64,000 nt of DNA from Cymodocea nodosa (GCA_036874045.1 JAZBRI010000011.1:3348001-3412000), one strand, 5' to 3'. Positions 21,395-33,343 are shown, counted from the stretch's first letter. Numbers and translations are program-made. Notes: generated from the sequence alone by a model not told the origin.

Positions 21395-21483
21395 AATTAT
21401 CTCCTTTCAAGATGCACAACCAAAACACTTAAAAGGCTCAAGTCTAATCCAAAAAATTAAAACCTAGATTATACCATGCCAAA

Positions 21484-21501
21484 TCCCCGACAATGGCGCC
21501 A
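21484..21501 (-). other. primer binding site of element D (tRNA-Asp)
   Basis: The minus strand reads TGGCGCCATTGTCGGGGA, close to the tRNA-Asp complement used by Athila/Tat elements. It lies six bases inside the 5' LTR. Confidence 0.85.
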
Positions 21502-21507
21502 AAAACT

Positions 21508-23128
21508 TGTTTGGATTTTTTTTAGAAGTTTTAAATTTAATAATTGCAAGTGCACGACGTCCAATGAAGTACGTCGGAAAGTACGGGTCGAACCACAGAG
21601 AAATGGGGATAATCTAGGATTCTAATTAAAAGAATATGGTAAGCAAATACTTTCCAAATATAGATTAGACTACAAAAAAGGTAAGTCCACGGATTTTTAA
21701 TTTATCGACCAATCAACAGATTAGACTGAAAATTTAATCTCAATTATATCTGTTAATGTGGACTTCAGATCACACTTAAAAGTGCACGAATGGTATGACT
21801 GAAAATTCGGGGATTGAAAATGATGCATAAAATTGGAAACTTCTATGCGTTAACAACAATATCTTAAAAACCTTATAAATCCAGAATTACTCAACCAAAA
21901 ATTACAAAATTAGATGTGTTGCAAAATAGACAAAATGTAGATATTAATGAAATATTTATTCGAATTTTTATGCGATCTGAGTTGTAAGAAAAACACGTTA
22001 CAATCACGACAAAAGAGTCTCAGACTGAATTCTGTGCTTGATAGAGTTATAGCTTCAAAATGGCAACAAATCTTCTCGTATTGCTATGAAATTTTACAGA
22101 ATCACAGAAGACTTATAATAGCACGATTAAGATTTTTTTCAGAATTTTCAATTAAACAGAATCACTCCAGAACGCATATGAACTCTCGGAATAATAACAG
22201 ATCAACAAAATTGCAAATCTGCAAACAACATGCACAACCTTCAACGAATTCTATGTTGTTTCATGCATAACAGAATGTAATATCCGGATTTCAACATCAA
22301 AAAACAACAATATATGAATATATATCAATAACAGCACCTGTTTTTATGATTTTCAGATGAAAAGAATAAAGATTCACGGATTCAAAAAGGAACAAACAAA
22401 CAACAACGAATCTATTTTCTACTTTTACCCTATTACAATGAAAACTAAGAACATAAATAACTACCTACGTGAAACATGATAAAAAGTGATACATTTGAAG
22501 CCAAAGAAGAGGGGAAAGGGGAGAAACGATTTGTGGAACCTCACAAATGAAGAAGAGAACCCTTGTAGTGGTGGACGTCCCTCCTCCAAGATGTGGGATG
22601 AAGGCTTTCACATTGGAGATGACTTGTGAGATGAAGATGATAAGATATGAGTTGAAGAGATGTGGTGGAATGATTGGCGTTCTCCTTCCTTGCTTCAAGA
22701 CGTGGAGCTCCAAGAGGGGGTGACACCTGGTGGTGTTGGAGGTGGAAAACAAAAACTCTAAGAGAGAAGACCTAGACGTGCATCACTCTCTTTTATAGAG
22801 AGAGTTTCCAAGTTTGGAGATCCATCTTTGATTCAACGATTGGGATTAAATCCCACTTGATTTTCTTTCTCCAATCTTCAATTTCTATGATCTTCAATTG
22901 AATTATAAACTTTTCACAACAATAAATACATCAAAATATCAAGTCATCCATAAAATTCATAAATGATGCATGTTTGAAATAATTTCCTACTTTTAACTAT
23001 ATAAAATGGGGATTGGTTCTTATTGGTTAAATAATGAAATAAATGCATAATATGACTTTAATAAATCTCATGTAAATATATTTAACCAATAAGATCCTAT
23101 AAAAATATGCAACATTTTAATCCAAACA
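21508..23128 (-). repeat. 5' LTR of element D
   Basis: 1621 bases from TGTTTGGA to TCCAAACA, a perfect 8-base terminal inverted repeat. Closely similar to 2011-3475. ORFs inside it (21947-22270, 22465-22752) recur in the other LTR with changes and have no support as genes. TATA-like site on the minus strand near 22790. Confidence 0.92.
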
Positions 23129-23816
23129 ACTAGCTATTGATATTACTAAATATAGAGGAATGATAGGTTCTCTTCTTTATTTAATTGCTTCTAGACCTGA
23201 TATCATGTTTAGTGTTTGTGCCTGTGCTCATTTTCAAGCTCAACCAAAAGAATCTCATCTATTTGCAGTTAAAAGGATAATGAAATGCGTTCAAGGAACT
23301 TCAAATTTTGGTTTAATGTATTTCAAATATAACAGTTTAGATCTAATTGGATGCAGTGATGCTGATTATGCTAGATGCAAATCTGATAGAAAGAGTACTA
23401 GTGGAACTTGTCAACTATTTGGCAGTTCATTAATTTCCTGATTCAGTAAGAAGCAGAATTGTGTTGCCCTATCAACTTCTGAAGCTGAATATGTTGCTGC
23501 TACCCTATGTTGTGCACAAATTCTTTGGATGAAACAAACTATGAAAGATTATAGAATTACATATGGAAAAACACCTATTAATTGTGATAGTAATAGTGCA
23601 ATAAGTTTGTCAAAGAACCCTGTGTTGCACTCTCGGGCAAAACATATTGAGATAAGACACCATTTTTTGAGAGATAATGTTATAAAGGATAACATTGAGC
23701 TGAATTTTGTTTCTACTCATGAGCAATTGGTAGATAGTTTTACAAAGCCTCTTGAAGAAAAACAGTTTATCAAATTGAGAAGAGATTTAGGAATATGCTG
23801 CCTAAATGATTTTTAG
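23129..23816 (+). pseudogene. pol: end of RT region and RNase H of element B
   Basis: Continues element B after the nested D element: YRGMIGSLLYLIASRPDIMF, FQAQPKESHLFAVKRIM, LIGCSDADYARCKSD, then TGA at 23439-23441 where W is expected (SSLIS-stop-FSKKQN). The rest of RNase H follows (CDSNSAISLSKNPVLHSR, RHHFLRDNVIKDNIE, FTKPLEEKQFIKLRRDLGIC). Apart from that TGG-to-TGA change the domain is open. Confidence 0.92.
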
Positions 23817-25288
23817 CTTTACCTACTATCTTTTATCTTCTATTTCTTTTATATTTACTTCACCATCTTATTTTCTATTATCTGTTTTAATTATATTGAG
23901 TTATTTTGATAATCTATTTCTATCTAATTCTTATTTTGAGTTATTTCTTGAGAATATTTACAAATTATTATTCTTCAAACTTTAAAACAAAAACAAAACA
24001 ACAAACACTCTTCATGGGATTTTCTATTGAGTTTATAAATTACAATGATTTCATACATCTATATTAAAATCAACTTAGAATAACTCACAACATTATTGAA
24101 GGTTTCTACTTCACAAATAGAATAATTTCCACATGACACTTAGAATGAAGATCTAAATCCGAAAAATAGCCAAGTTACCTTAATTAATTCAGTGATTGTA
24201 TTCCTATTTGCTAGACTAAATGGTTCATGATTAGAAAATTTAGAGGTTTTTAATATGTAAGGGTGAAAAACAAGGAAAAGTGGTTGGAAGCAATAAGACT
24301 CAAGATATTTAACCTGACCTTGTCCAAATGTTTTTAACTTTCTACACTTTCCATTTTTTTTGTACTGTCAAAATGATTGCCATTGTTAAAAAAAAAAAAA
24401 AAAATCTGATTATTGGCTATGCAGTACTAACAGTTTCATAATTCTCAAAGATCTTCCTTTCTTCTTAGTTAATTACATAACAGACATTGTTAAGGGAAAA
24501 TATACCTTGGGGTTGCTTCATGGAAATTTCAAACTGGCCGGAGAGAACATATTAAATAATTTTGAATTTTTCTATTCTAAAACCATTAAGTTATAGCACT
24601 GAAATTTATGAAAACAGATTTTTTTTAAGGTTAATAAGGTGAATTATAGGATCAAGTTCTTATCCTAAGTGAAATGTGTTCTTTACCATAATGTGGAGTC
24701 TTGAATAATTTAGTAATTCTCACACAATTAAAATTTAAAAAAAAAAAAAAAATTCTTCATAAAGACCTACTTATATATATATTTATATTGATTTAAAATA
24801 AAAACATTATGAAAATACAAATACCTCAACAAAAAGTTTTTTATTTTTTGCTGATTTCTTTTATTCATATTTTCAGGGGGAGTTTATTCTTTTTCATATG
24901 TCTGATTTTCTCAATTTTAACATCTCTTTCTTTCTTAGTCAGCATATCTTTAGGGGGAGTTAATTCTTTAACTGGTTAGGTGCTGAAAGTTTTCGGAGAG
25001 TTAGCATACTATTTTTGTAGGTTTTCGGACAGTTCAGTCAGTAACTATCTGAAAATTCCTGTGTTTCGGTAAGTTACTATCTTTTGGCCTTTGTACCTCT
25101 TTTTCGGACAGTTATCTTGTAACTATCCGAAAATTCTTTTCTTTCAGTAAGTTAGGCCTCTAACTCACCGATCTCTGGAACTTTCTGATTTTTTATATGC
25201 TTTCGGAGGGTTATCTTCTCACTCTGTCTCAACCTTCTGATTCTCAAATCCTTCGTCTACTTCATCCCTTTTTCGCACCTTCTCCTTC
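23817..25288 (+). other. non-coding spacer upstream of element B accessory ORF
   Basis: No gene seen. It contains two A runs (24391-24406, 24737-24752) and two GGGGGAG tracts (about 24887 and 24954). Between 24990 and 25210 lies a dense run of paired motifs: TTTTCGGAGAGTTA (24990), TTTTCGGACAGTT (25022), GTAACTATCTGAAAA (25041), TTTTCGGACAGTTA (25101), GTAACTATCCGAAAA (25119) and CTTTCGGAGGGTTATC (25200). It ends 80-90 bases before the ATG. The same motifs fill the LTR at 27780-28480. Confidence 0.7.
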
Positions 25289-27432
25289 ATGGCTTCATTT
25301 GGACGTTTTTCTGCCCTTTCTTTGCAAGAGCAAGAACAGCAAATTCAAAGAATGGAATAAGATCTCCAGATAGGTATGGTAGATCTTTCTCCTGCAAAAG
25401 CTCAACTCATTATTTCTACCGAAGAAGAGGTCATTGATATTGAGTCAGTATATGGCACTTTAGAAATAGTTACTAGTTTATTATGTTTGGAGAAATAGTT
25501 GTCTATTCTTGTAAATTTTGTCCTATTACCACCGATGTTAAAAGTGGAAAATAGTTGACAACCAAGAAGCCTTCCTTGAGAATATACACCAAAACTTCTA
25601 CTAGTCCTAAGAAACTGAAGACCACTTCTACCCGTGCTTCACAAAGTAGTAAAACAGATTGTGTTGATACTAGGGTTTCTAAGGATTCTTCTTTAAATGA
25701 TGAAGACATATTTACTACCAAAGTGAACTCCTTAGAACCTCAATTTAAATCTGTTTTTGAGGCTTATGTTAGCCAATTTTTGAATACTTCTAAGGATACT
25801 AGGGCATCTGAGAAACGAGCATTGCATATGGCCCTACATTTACAAGATACTCTAGTCAGGAGGAGAAATCAAGCATTATTGCATAAACTCAGTGAGCAAC
25901 CAGGAATTAAAATTCAAGAGCCTACTTGTCTTCATGATTTTTTTGATATGGTAGAGAAGAAGAAATCAGTGGGTGAACCTGAATTTTTTTTGCCCTAGAA
26001 AGGAATTGATTTCAAGCATGTGGCTGGCCGTTCATATCCTCCAATTCCTGAGTTATGTATTGGAATTCTACACCAAATTGCTCCTGGTCCTTCTCATTTG
26101 ATCTCCTCAGCTAGTCCAATTTTGCCTACAGTTGTCTCCTCTCCCCTTCCATCTACTTCATTCACTTACTCTAGGAGAAGAAAGAAAACTCTTTCTTCTC
26201 ATCTGAGTTTTGCCCAATCTTTGCTTGTACATAAAAAAGAATTCACACCTCCTCCTCCTTCATCTGATGTAGAATCTCATCCAATTCCTTCTTCTCACAC
26301 TCAAATGGTGATACAATGATTGTATGAAGATTCAAGTTTTGTCTCTACTCCTCAATCTCCTCCTTCTGCAAATCCTCTAGCAAATGAAGATCTAGAGGTT
26401 GAAGTCAATTTTTCTTCAGACATCCCTATAGATGTATATTATTTCAGATCCTCTACAGCTAGGGATCTCTTTTTTAATAAATATCAAGGCATGAAGATCA
26501 TTTACAGCAGACTTGTAAATTTTAAAGGAATGGATTCGATTTATAGTCTGCTAATTCATCAAGGGCTTTTAGGTCTTATTTCTTCTCCCTTAGGGTTATC
26601 TATTTTTGAAGACCTAATTCCCCTTTTCTACTCCAACCTTGAGATATTTCCTCATTTTTGTCTCCTGCACCTCCAAAATCAAACAATAAGAATTGATGGA
26701 GATTTTTTGGAGAATCTATTTGGAATACCATCTACTAGTATAAATATTGCTCTTTCTCCATTAGGGCTTGGGTGGCAGGAATCCGAGATGAATAAATTGA
26801 TTGGAAAAACTCTAGATAGAAAATTCAAGTTAGTAAAGACTACAGATCTAAATGGTTTGGCCCGGATGATTGCTACAATTCTGTCTACCTCTGTATTTCA
26901 GAAGATTGGTCATGTAGATGAATTGGAAAGGAAAGTCTACCAAGCCACTTATGTTGTAATGGCTGGCATCAAGGTTAATTGGGCAAAAGTTATTATTGCT
27001 CAGATTTCTCATCTGCAAAGTTTTCTGTACTATGGAGATTTTATTTATCATCTGATGGCTAGATACATTGATTTTTCAAGCAAGCCTCTGAAATCCATTA
27101 AAAGAAGAGTATTACAACTTAAGGATCTTTAGAGAATGTCATCTTCTGATCCAGTTGAGTTGCCCTCTCATTTTCAATCATCTAGAACTCAAAATTCAGC
27201 TTCTCCTTCTACAAAACATCCACCTCCTACTGTACCTCCTTCTATAGAAACTCCACCTCTTGTAGCACCTCCTCCAACTCCAGCAGCTTCATTTTCAGCA
27301 GTTGACAATTTTAAGACCCTCCTAAAACAGAATGAGCTTCTACTTCAGCATAATCAAATGCTTTTGGATCAAGTGGCTCATTTAGAACAACTTCTGAGGG
27401 AGAGGGATAACTTAATTCAAGAATTGTTATAG
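25289..27432 (+). pseudogene. accessory ORF of element B
   Basis: ATG at 25289 (MASFGRFSALSLQEQEQ), with an early TAA and a frameshift. From 25555 one frame runs to 27432, broken by TAG 25996-25998, TGA 26317-26319 and TAG 27130-27132. The N-terminal part is Lys/Ser/Thr-rich. The middle is Pro/Ser-rich. The core (26320-27132) has YSRLVNFKGMDSIYSLL, FEDLIPLFYSNLEIF, YQATYVVMAGIKVNWAKV and LYYGDFIYHLMARYIDF. The C-terminus is Pro-rich, then a leucine-heptad coiled coil (LLLQHNQMLLDQVAHLEQLL). The core matches the accessory ORFs of A1, A2, A3, C1 and C3. The TAG after VLQLKDL aligns with the Q of VKDLQKF in A1, so it probably arose from CAG. Function unknown. Confidence 0.78.
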
Positions 27433-27646
27433 AAAAAGTCAACTACACCTTAATTTGTTTGTTTTTTTTCCATTGATGTAATTTTCATTTTTTTTATGTA
27501 TCCCTATTGTTCTTACTCTTCAATCAATAAAATTACATTTTATTTATCTCCGAGTATTCTTCAATTAATTGTCTCCACTTTTTAATTCTGACAAAGGGGG
27601 AGAATATCTCTGTTTACAGTTTTGTCATCATCAAAAAAGGGAAGAT
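27433..27646 (+). other. 3' non-coding region and PPT of element B
   Basis: Short AT-rich stretch with a first tract GACAAAGGGGGAGAA (about 27591) and the LTR-proximal tract TCATCATCAAAAAAGGGAAGA (cut off just before the LTR at 27647). This is the same two-tract arrangement as in family A but with much closer spacing. Confidence 0.6.
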
Positions 27647-29448
27647 TGTTAGTTCATTTATTTATCAATTAATTTTGATGATGAAAAATGTGTGGTTTAA
27701 TTATTTATGCCATATGTTAGATGTCTTTTTACTCAAATGAATTTTGGCTAACTGCTATGTACTTAAAGTCTTTTAAATTAGATTTCGGCAGGTTATTTTG
27801 TCTATAGTGTATTGATTGGAGAGTTATTTTATAAGTCACCAAATAAAATAGGACAAATCGGATGGTTATGTCTCTCACTCCTGGCTTTTCGGACGGTTAT
27901 ATCAGTAACTATCTGAAAAGTATTTATCTTCGGTGAGTTAAGTCTTTTTATGTCCGGATATGATTTTTATGGTAAGTCTCCAAAATCCCTTTGGTTTCGG
28001 ATAGTTAAGGTTTTTATCCAAAGAGTTAACTGTTTCTCTGATTTAATATATTTTCGGTTACTTTATTCTAAAGGACACGTGTTAGTCTCTCATTGCTTGA
28101 CTTAAGTGACTTTTCGGAAGGTTACGATGTAACTATCTAAAAACTCTTAAGAATCGGAGAGTTATCTTTATAATTATTTGAAAACAGTTTTAAGCTTCGG
28201 ATCGTTGAGTTTTCTATTATTTTCTGACTTAAGTGACTTTTCGAAAGGTTACCTGTGTAACTATCCAAAATGACTTAAGGATCAGAGAGTTATCTTTATA
28301 AGTATCTGAAACATGTCCACTCTATCGGATAGTTTATTTTTAATATTTTATAACGTTGTTTTAGAAGGACACATGTTTCAATTTTAATATATGACTTAAG
28401 TGGTCTTTCGGAATGTTAGTTCTATCTATCCGAAATGGTTTTTAGTTTCGATAGGTTATCTTTCTAAGTCTCTGATTTTCTGAAAGCCTCCAAAGATTTT
28501 ATTTTTACAGAAACTACAACTATTATTAATTGACTAATCTTCGTGGCAAGATATCTTTTGATTGTAGATCTCAACTTTATTATAATTGAAGGTTGCCAGA
28601 AATGAATTCCTGCATAAGGCATCTAACCATTTCAAAATTCTTTCCACTTATGCAAATCTCGAAGGAAAAATATAAAAAAATTTGCAAAAAACTAAAAGAG
28701 ACACACAGAATTTTACAACACTCGAAAGGAGAAATTGTCTACTTAGTAATTCTACAAACACTTTGAAGATTCGTCTGCAACAAAGTCCAGAAGATCAACA
28801 GCTGCAGATCAATCAAGAATTCTCCTTAGAGCTTCTATGTCAACTCTTCATTGGAGTTGATCTAGTCTTGTGTGTCGTGTTCATTTCGAGTTTGTGACTC
28901 CTAGTTTTAAACTGTTGTCCTTTTGTGTTAAAACCTTAACTCACAAGGGTGTTGTGAGTATACCTTCACAAGGTTGGGGCCTTGGTGAAGAGAGTGAAGT
29001 GTGATACTTCACTTGCTCAAGATTGGGGTCTTCAATACACAAAGTTGGTGCTTTGTGTGAGGTTTTTGTTCAGCCTTTAAAAACATCTGAAGAAAGTAAA
29101 TTCGGTGAAGTAGAGAAAGACTAGATATTTGTCACTGAAGAATTGCTAAAGAAGAAAGAGAAGAAGTAGAAGAAAGATCTCAAACAGGGAGAAATATTTT
29201 AAATTCTAGAAATTAGTTTTCTCTGTTTGTAGTTATGAAATTGTATAAATGAAACATGGTATCGATATATAATTGCATCTACAATTTCTGAGAGGAATTG
29301 AATTGTATATTGTAATTGAAACCTTGAATAAAAATAATTTTATGAAAACAGTGTCTCGACTTATTTTTGACTTTTGAAGTTTCAATTATAATCAAAAATG
29401 TTGAAAAACACAATTCACCCCCCTCTTGTGTAACCATATGATCCTACA
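27647..29448 (+). repeat. LTR with B-type start and A-type end, shared by element B and A2
   Basis: Begins TGTTAGTTC right after the PPT of element B and ends GATCCTACA right before a tRNA-Met PBS and A-type gag. From about 29085 to 29448 it is closely similar to the ends of the A LTRs (49445-49810). Its first 1.4 kb is unlike A LTRs in order, though it uses the same motif vocabulary. It is most simply a recombinant of a B 3' LTR with an A 5' LTR. The ORF at 28682-28897 lies inside it and is not supported. Confidence 0.65.
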
Positions 29449-29450
29449 AG

Positions 29451-29462
29451 TGGTATTAGAGC
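29451..29462 (+). other. primer binding site of A2
   Basis: TGGTATTAGAGC two bases after the LTR; one C-to-T change from the standard tRNA-iMet PBS. Confidence 0.9.
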
Positions 29463-29647
29463 TTTGTTAATAATCTTTGATATAAAATCGATACCAACTT
29501 ATTTAATATCATTGCTTATTCTACCTTCCTTGTTTTTAATCAGAAATTAATATCTAAGCATACGTTTAACTTTCTTGATTTAAGGCTCAAGTTGTTTTAA
29601 AGTTTTAAATTATTTAAAATCAAATAGGTTGAAAAATCTAAGATAAG

Positions 29648-30018
29648 ATGGCTACTAGAAATGGTAACTTTTCTTTATATGAAGGTCAAAATCTTAATCG
29701 TCCTCCTTTATTTGATGGAATACATTTTGAATATTGGAAATATAGGATGACAGTTTTTCTTCAAAGTATAGATCATAAGTTGTGGTTCATGATTTCTAAA
29801 CCATATACTCCGTTAACTACTCCTTATAATACTTGGACAATTACTAAAAAAGAAAATGAAACTCTGAATGCTATAGGCTTAAATATTTTATTTTGTGCAT
29901 TGAGTTATGAATAGTTCAGTAAAGTGTCGACATATAAATCTGCTTATGAGGTGTGGCATGCATTAGAAGTTTCACATGAAGGTACTTCTCAAGTTAAAGA
30001 GACTAAGATAAACATGTT
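29648..30018 (+). pseudogene. gag: gag N-terminus of A2
   Basis: ATG followed by ATRNGNFSLYEGQNLNRPPL and FDGIHFEYWKYRMTVFLQSI, the Sirevirus gag start. It matches A1 gag closely and shows where the A1 start has lost one base. TAG at 29911-29913 replaces Q of SYEQFSKV (CAG in A1). Sequence continues to VKETKINMF at about 30018, where element C1 starts. Confidence 0.92.
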
Positions 30019-31720
30019 CGTGGAGTTATGGCTAACTCAACGGACTAACCTCGTGGACTTAAGTTAACTCCACGAGCCTATCTTTCCAGTTAAATACTGC
30101 TATTTACAGAGGAATCCGGCCAACCATTGGGTGGTTCCACGGATTGTAAATAACATCAATTAAGTCTTTAATGCTAGTTAATATTAGATTTATCATTAAG
30201 CAATACTAACATTCAGATATTTCAAATAGTAACCATTAAAATCTTTAAGTATCTGGAACAAATCAAGTTCAATAAACTGTAAAACTATTTTCTATTTTCT
30301 GAATCAAACAAACATAAAGCATTCACAATACCGACAATGATAACATTAATCACAATACAAAACAAACAATACAACACTTAAATACTAAATGTAAACATAG
30401 ATAAGTTGTTGTTTTTGGTATTTTTGTTTTGATATGTTCATGAAAATGGGTAAAAGGTGAAATGTAAAAATCTCTATCAATAGTAAATACTTCCATCACT
30501 ACATGCAACGCAATTACACCATTGAAAACTTAATCACTTACAATCCTATCTCCTCTCCCTATAGAATCGCAAGTCTAGAATTGCAAGATGATCTCCTCTT
30601 CAGCATATTGGCATCAACCCGAAACCAAGGCTTGAAGCTTTACGATCTCTTGAGATATGAGTCGGTGCTTGGTGAAAATGGCTTCCCTTCCCATGACACG
30701 ATCACTCCTCACAATGGTTGTCAGGCACCATGTTTGGCTCGGAATCGACCCAACATCAGGAAAGTATCCTCACAGACCCCCGATGGTTGGTGATTATGGT
30801 GATGGTGGTGATGTTGGTGTGGAGCTTCAGGGAACTTCCGACGCTGTCTGCAGTTAGTGCGGTCCTCCCTCTCTGCACACACACACTTCTTCATCTTTTC
30901 TCCTTTTCTTTTATATTTCTTTAGTAGTAACCGCTTCTACTTAGATGATCGATTGGATTTCCTTCATTCATATCAACGATGGTGATTTCTTCTTCCTTCC
31001 ATGAGTGAATTCTTACGTGATACGTGCAATCATGGTTTTCCTTCGAATGTCCTGTTTCTGTAACCGCTATAGTGGCATATTAGAAAATAAATGGTCCGTG
31101 GAGTTACAGATAACTCAACGGACTTACTTCGTTAATTTAACTATAAAACATGTGCAATAAAGAAATAAGCTGCTAACATAACGTGTTACCTTAGTGTGTA
31201 TTCATGTAACTCAACGCGTACAGTTATGCTAACTTAATGAGTTAAACATGTGCATCTCACATGAACTACTAAAGCATTTAAATTCAACATATGCATAATT
31301 CTAACGTAACAAATTCAGATATTTTAGACACTTAAGAACCTAACTATCTGATGCCCAGATGCACTTCAGATAGTTAACAGATAACTTACTGAAAATCCAC
31401 TTAAGTCATGCATTAACGTTTCAACACGTGCATTCTAGGAAATAAAATATTCTTTTAAAACATATTATCTGGTACATGTAGTATAACTCTCCGAAATAAT
31501 AGAAAGTTTGGATACTTAAGAACTTTACAACCTGTAATTTACCGACAATTCAGAAATGTACTAAATTAACATCAATACCCTGAAATTATGCAAATTCTTT
31601 CTTTAAAGCATATAACAGTGCAATTATAACATAATGGCTTAATTCTCATATAATAAGCTAAATATTATGCAATTAACCATCATTTAACCGTTAATATTAT
31701 GCACTTTTTCATTCTAAACA
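30019..31720 (-). repeat. 3' LTR of C1 (family C)
   Basis: Aligns with 50325-51548 and about 53150-54781; ends CATTCTAAACA, followed at once by a PPT. It starts truncated by about 250 bases. It holds TTAACTCCACGAG/CGTGGAGTTA-type motifs and a minus-strand TATAAAAG (30908-30915). Overlapping ORFs at 30503-30924 recur, partly broken, in other C LTRs and run opposite to the LTR, so I do not call them genes. Confidence 0.85.
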
Positions 31721-32213
31721 CTTCCCCCATACTTAAATTTTGCATTGTCCTCAATGTAAAAGATTTTACAGTAAATACAGTAAATGTAGCAGGTATGAAT
31801 ATTGTTTCGTTGACTTAGTACCTAACTCAACGAACTAAGTTTAAATGTAAATTCAGGATAAGTAATCAATTACATACCTTATCCTTTTGTATCTCCTTCA
31901 ATATCTTTCGATTTTTTATTCTAAAAAACTTTTCATTCACAAATAAAAGTAGAATTTATAACAAAATAACACTTAACAACAAAACATAACTTGTTAAATC
32001 AGTGTCTTGTGTGGAACCTAGGCTCCTATGCCTTTGGTGGCTCACAAGCAAGCTAGTTGATTTCCCAGAATAGATATTAACAAACTGGATTGATATTTTG
32101 TTTTTTCTTTTCTTATAAAATAAAACTAAAACTAAAATTTTTCTTCCTTTTCTCTTTTTTTTTCTAAAAATAAATGCAGAATACACACAACATTAAACGC
32201 ACAACATCATAGT
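31721..32213 (-). other. PPT and non-coding leader between 3' LTR and F-box gene of C1
   Basis: The minus-strand GGGGGAAG abuts the LTR, preceded by sequence (CATTGTCCTCAATG region) also present near the D element's 3' end at 4606. The rest is AT-rich with no gene. The ORF at 31956-32186 is low complexity. Confidence 0.6.
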
Positions 32214-33343
32214 TTAAGAACATGATTGAAAAGTAGTAACAAATGGAATAAATGTGTTAGTCCAAGCAAACTTTTTAGGCATAATTCTTCTTGCTATTAA
32301 TTCTATTTTAATGCAATTTGCTTTCCTTTTTAGCTTGTAAACTTGTAGTATGTTATCAATACTAAATATAAGTGTATTTCCATTAATGAAATGAAATGCA
32401 GAAAGGGATCCTCTTCTGTTCCAAGATAGTGTAGATGTTTCTATTTCCACATCTATTTCAATATATTCTTCTTCCCACTTCCATTCATTTAGGTCTTTCA
32501 TAATCCATATTTGAAATTTCTTCAATTCATCCCACCATCTTATCAGACATAAAGTAGGATCATCATATTCATTATACCACATTCCTAATTGAAATTGATC
32601 ATATTCTGCAAATGGTGGTTTAGGTATTTCACTCGGTATAGGTAATATTTCTATAAAATCATCATCATAACTATTTATGCTTACTATATATAAATCAAAT
32701 CTAAATGCAACTGATATATTTGTGACTAAATATATATATCTATCAAGTATGACATGTATGCTGTTAATTAATGTTTTCTGTCCTAGATATATCATAGTAT
32801 TTTCAGTCCAAGATCTATTCAGAAAATTATACACACTTAAGCATAATCTTCATCCCAATTTCTAGTTGGTCTCCAATAATATAATTTTTCAGGAATGGTC
32901 AAATTTTTATCAGAAAATATTAAAGCTGACCCACAATTTTCAGTTGGTACTTCATATCTATTAGGCCTTCCTATATTCCATTCTTCTCTTGTGATAGGAT
33001 TTCTAATCAAAATGTTAGGTAACAGAATTGCATACCTTGGTTTGGTTCTGTATATAATTAATCCTTCATCCATCCCCATAATATGATCTATTCCTTTTAA
33101 TGTATTAGGTGGAATTCCAGCAGTTCCTTCCATATTCAGATATTCATAACTGATTGAACTACGATTAAATGACTTCCATAAAAATCCATCTCTAATCTTA
33201 ATCATTTTTGCAGCTTGTAGTCCATGAAAATATTTTTCTCTGACATAGTCTTTGATTTCCTTTGATACACAACACAATCTACAAAGATCTTTAGCTGATA
33301 GGTTACTCAGTACTTCCCTCAGTGCATCTAGTGGTAATTTCAT
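32214..33343 (-). pseudogene. F-box protein gene carried inside element C1 (one frameshift)
   Basis: The minus-strand ATG at 33343 starts MKLPLDALREVLSNLSAKDL, a good F-box (LPxDxLxEVLSxLSxKDLxRxCCVSK). Then comes HGLQAAKMIKIRDGFLWKSF, and a C-terminal FBA/kelch-like half with ILIRNPITREEWNI, KLYYWRPTRNWDED and, in the next frame, VYNFLNRSWTENTMIYLGQK and SWNRRGSLSAFHFINGNTLI. A one-base frameshift near 32840-32860 splits it into two open parts; otherwise about 375 residues stay open. No introns are apparent. It would be a substrate receptor of an SCF ubiquitin ligase. It lies between gag and PPT on the same strand as the element, so it is probably a captured host gene. It is better preserved than the surrounding gag. 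The upstream Met at 33445 is unlikely because its leader reads into element sequence. Confidence 0.82.

Larger units (their letters stand above)
2011..23128 (-). mobile_element. Athila-like Ty3/gypsy element D, nested in element B
   Basis: Minus-strand element with 5' LTR 21508-23128 and 3' LTR about 2011-3475. Next to the 5' LTR is a PBS complementary to tRNA-Asp. A purine-rich tract (minus strand of 3476-3490) borders the 3' LTR. Order on the minus strand: zinc-knuckle gag, protease, RT, RNase H, integrase, then 2 kb without genes. The pol order PR-RT-RH-INT shows Ty3/gypsy; the GRPFLATAEAVINC protease tail and tRNA-Asp PBS fit Athila. It is split by element A1 at 7984-19321. The target duplication cannot be checked because the left boundary is deleted. 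Confidence 0.85.
1..27646 (+). mobile_element. Sirevirus-like Ty1/copia element B (interior, split by nested insertions)
   Basis: Interior of a plus-strand Ty1/copia element; its 5' LTR and gag start lie before the window. The first block (1 to about 2003) has gag tail, protease, integrase and RT start. The second (23129-27646) has RNase H, a 1.5-kb non-coding stretch, an accessory ORF and a PPT next to an LTR at 27647. The domain order PR-INT-RT-RH is that of Ty1/copia. The long coiled-coil gag and the extra ORF after pol fit the Sirevirus (SIRE/Maximus) lineage. About 250 residues of RT are missing between the blocks, so the nested insertion was accompanied by a deletion. Lineage is judged by motif only. 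Confidence 0.85.

Noticed and set aside
28682-28897. 71-codon ORF in the hybrid LTR
   Set aside because: LTR sequence, no domain and no second copy to support it.
30503-30924. Overlapping plus-strand ORFs in the C LTR, with a similar peptide at 53760-54065
   Set aside because: Similarity follows from LTR homology; the strand is opposite to the LTR and the C2 copy has an early stop.
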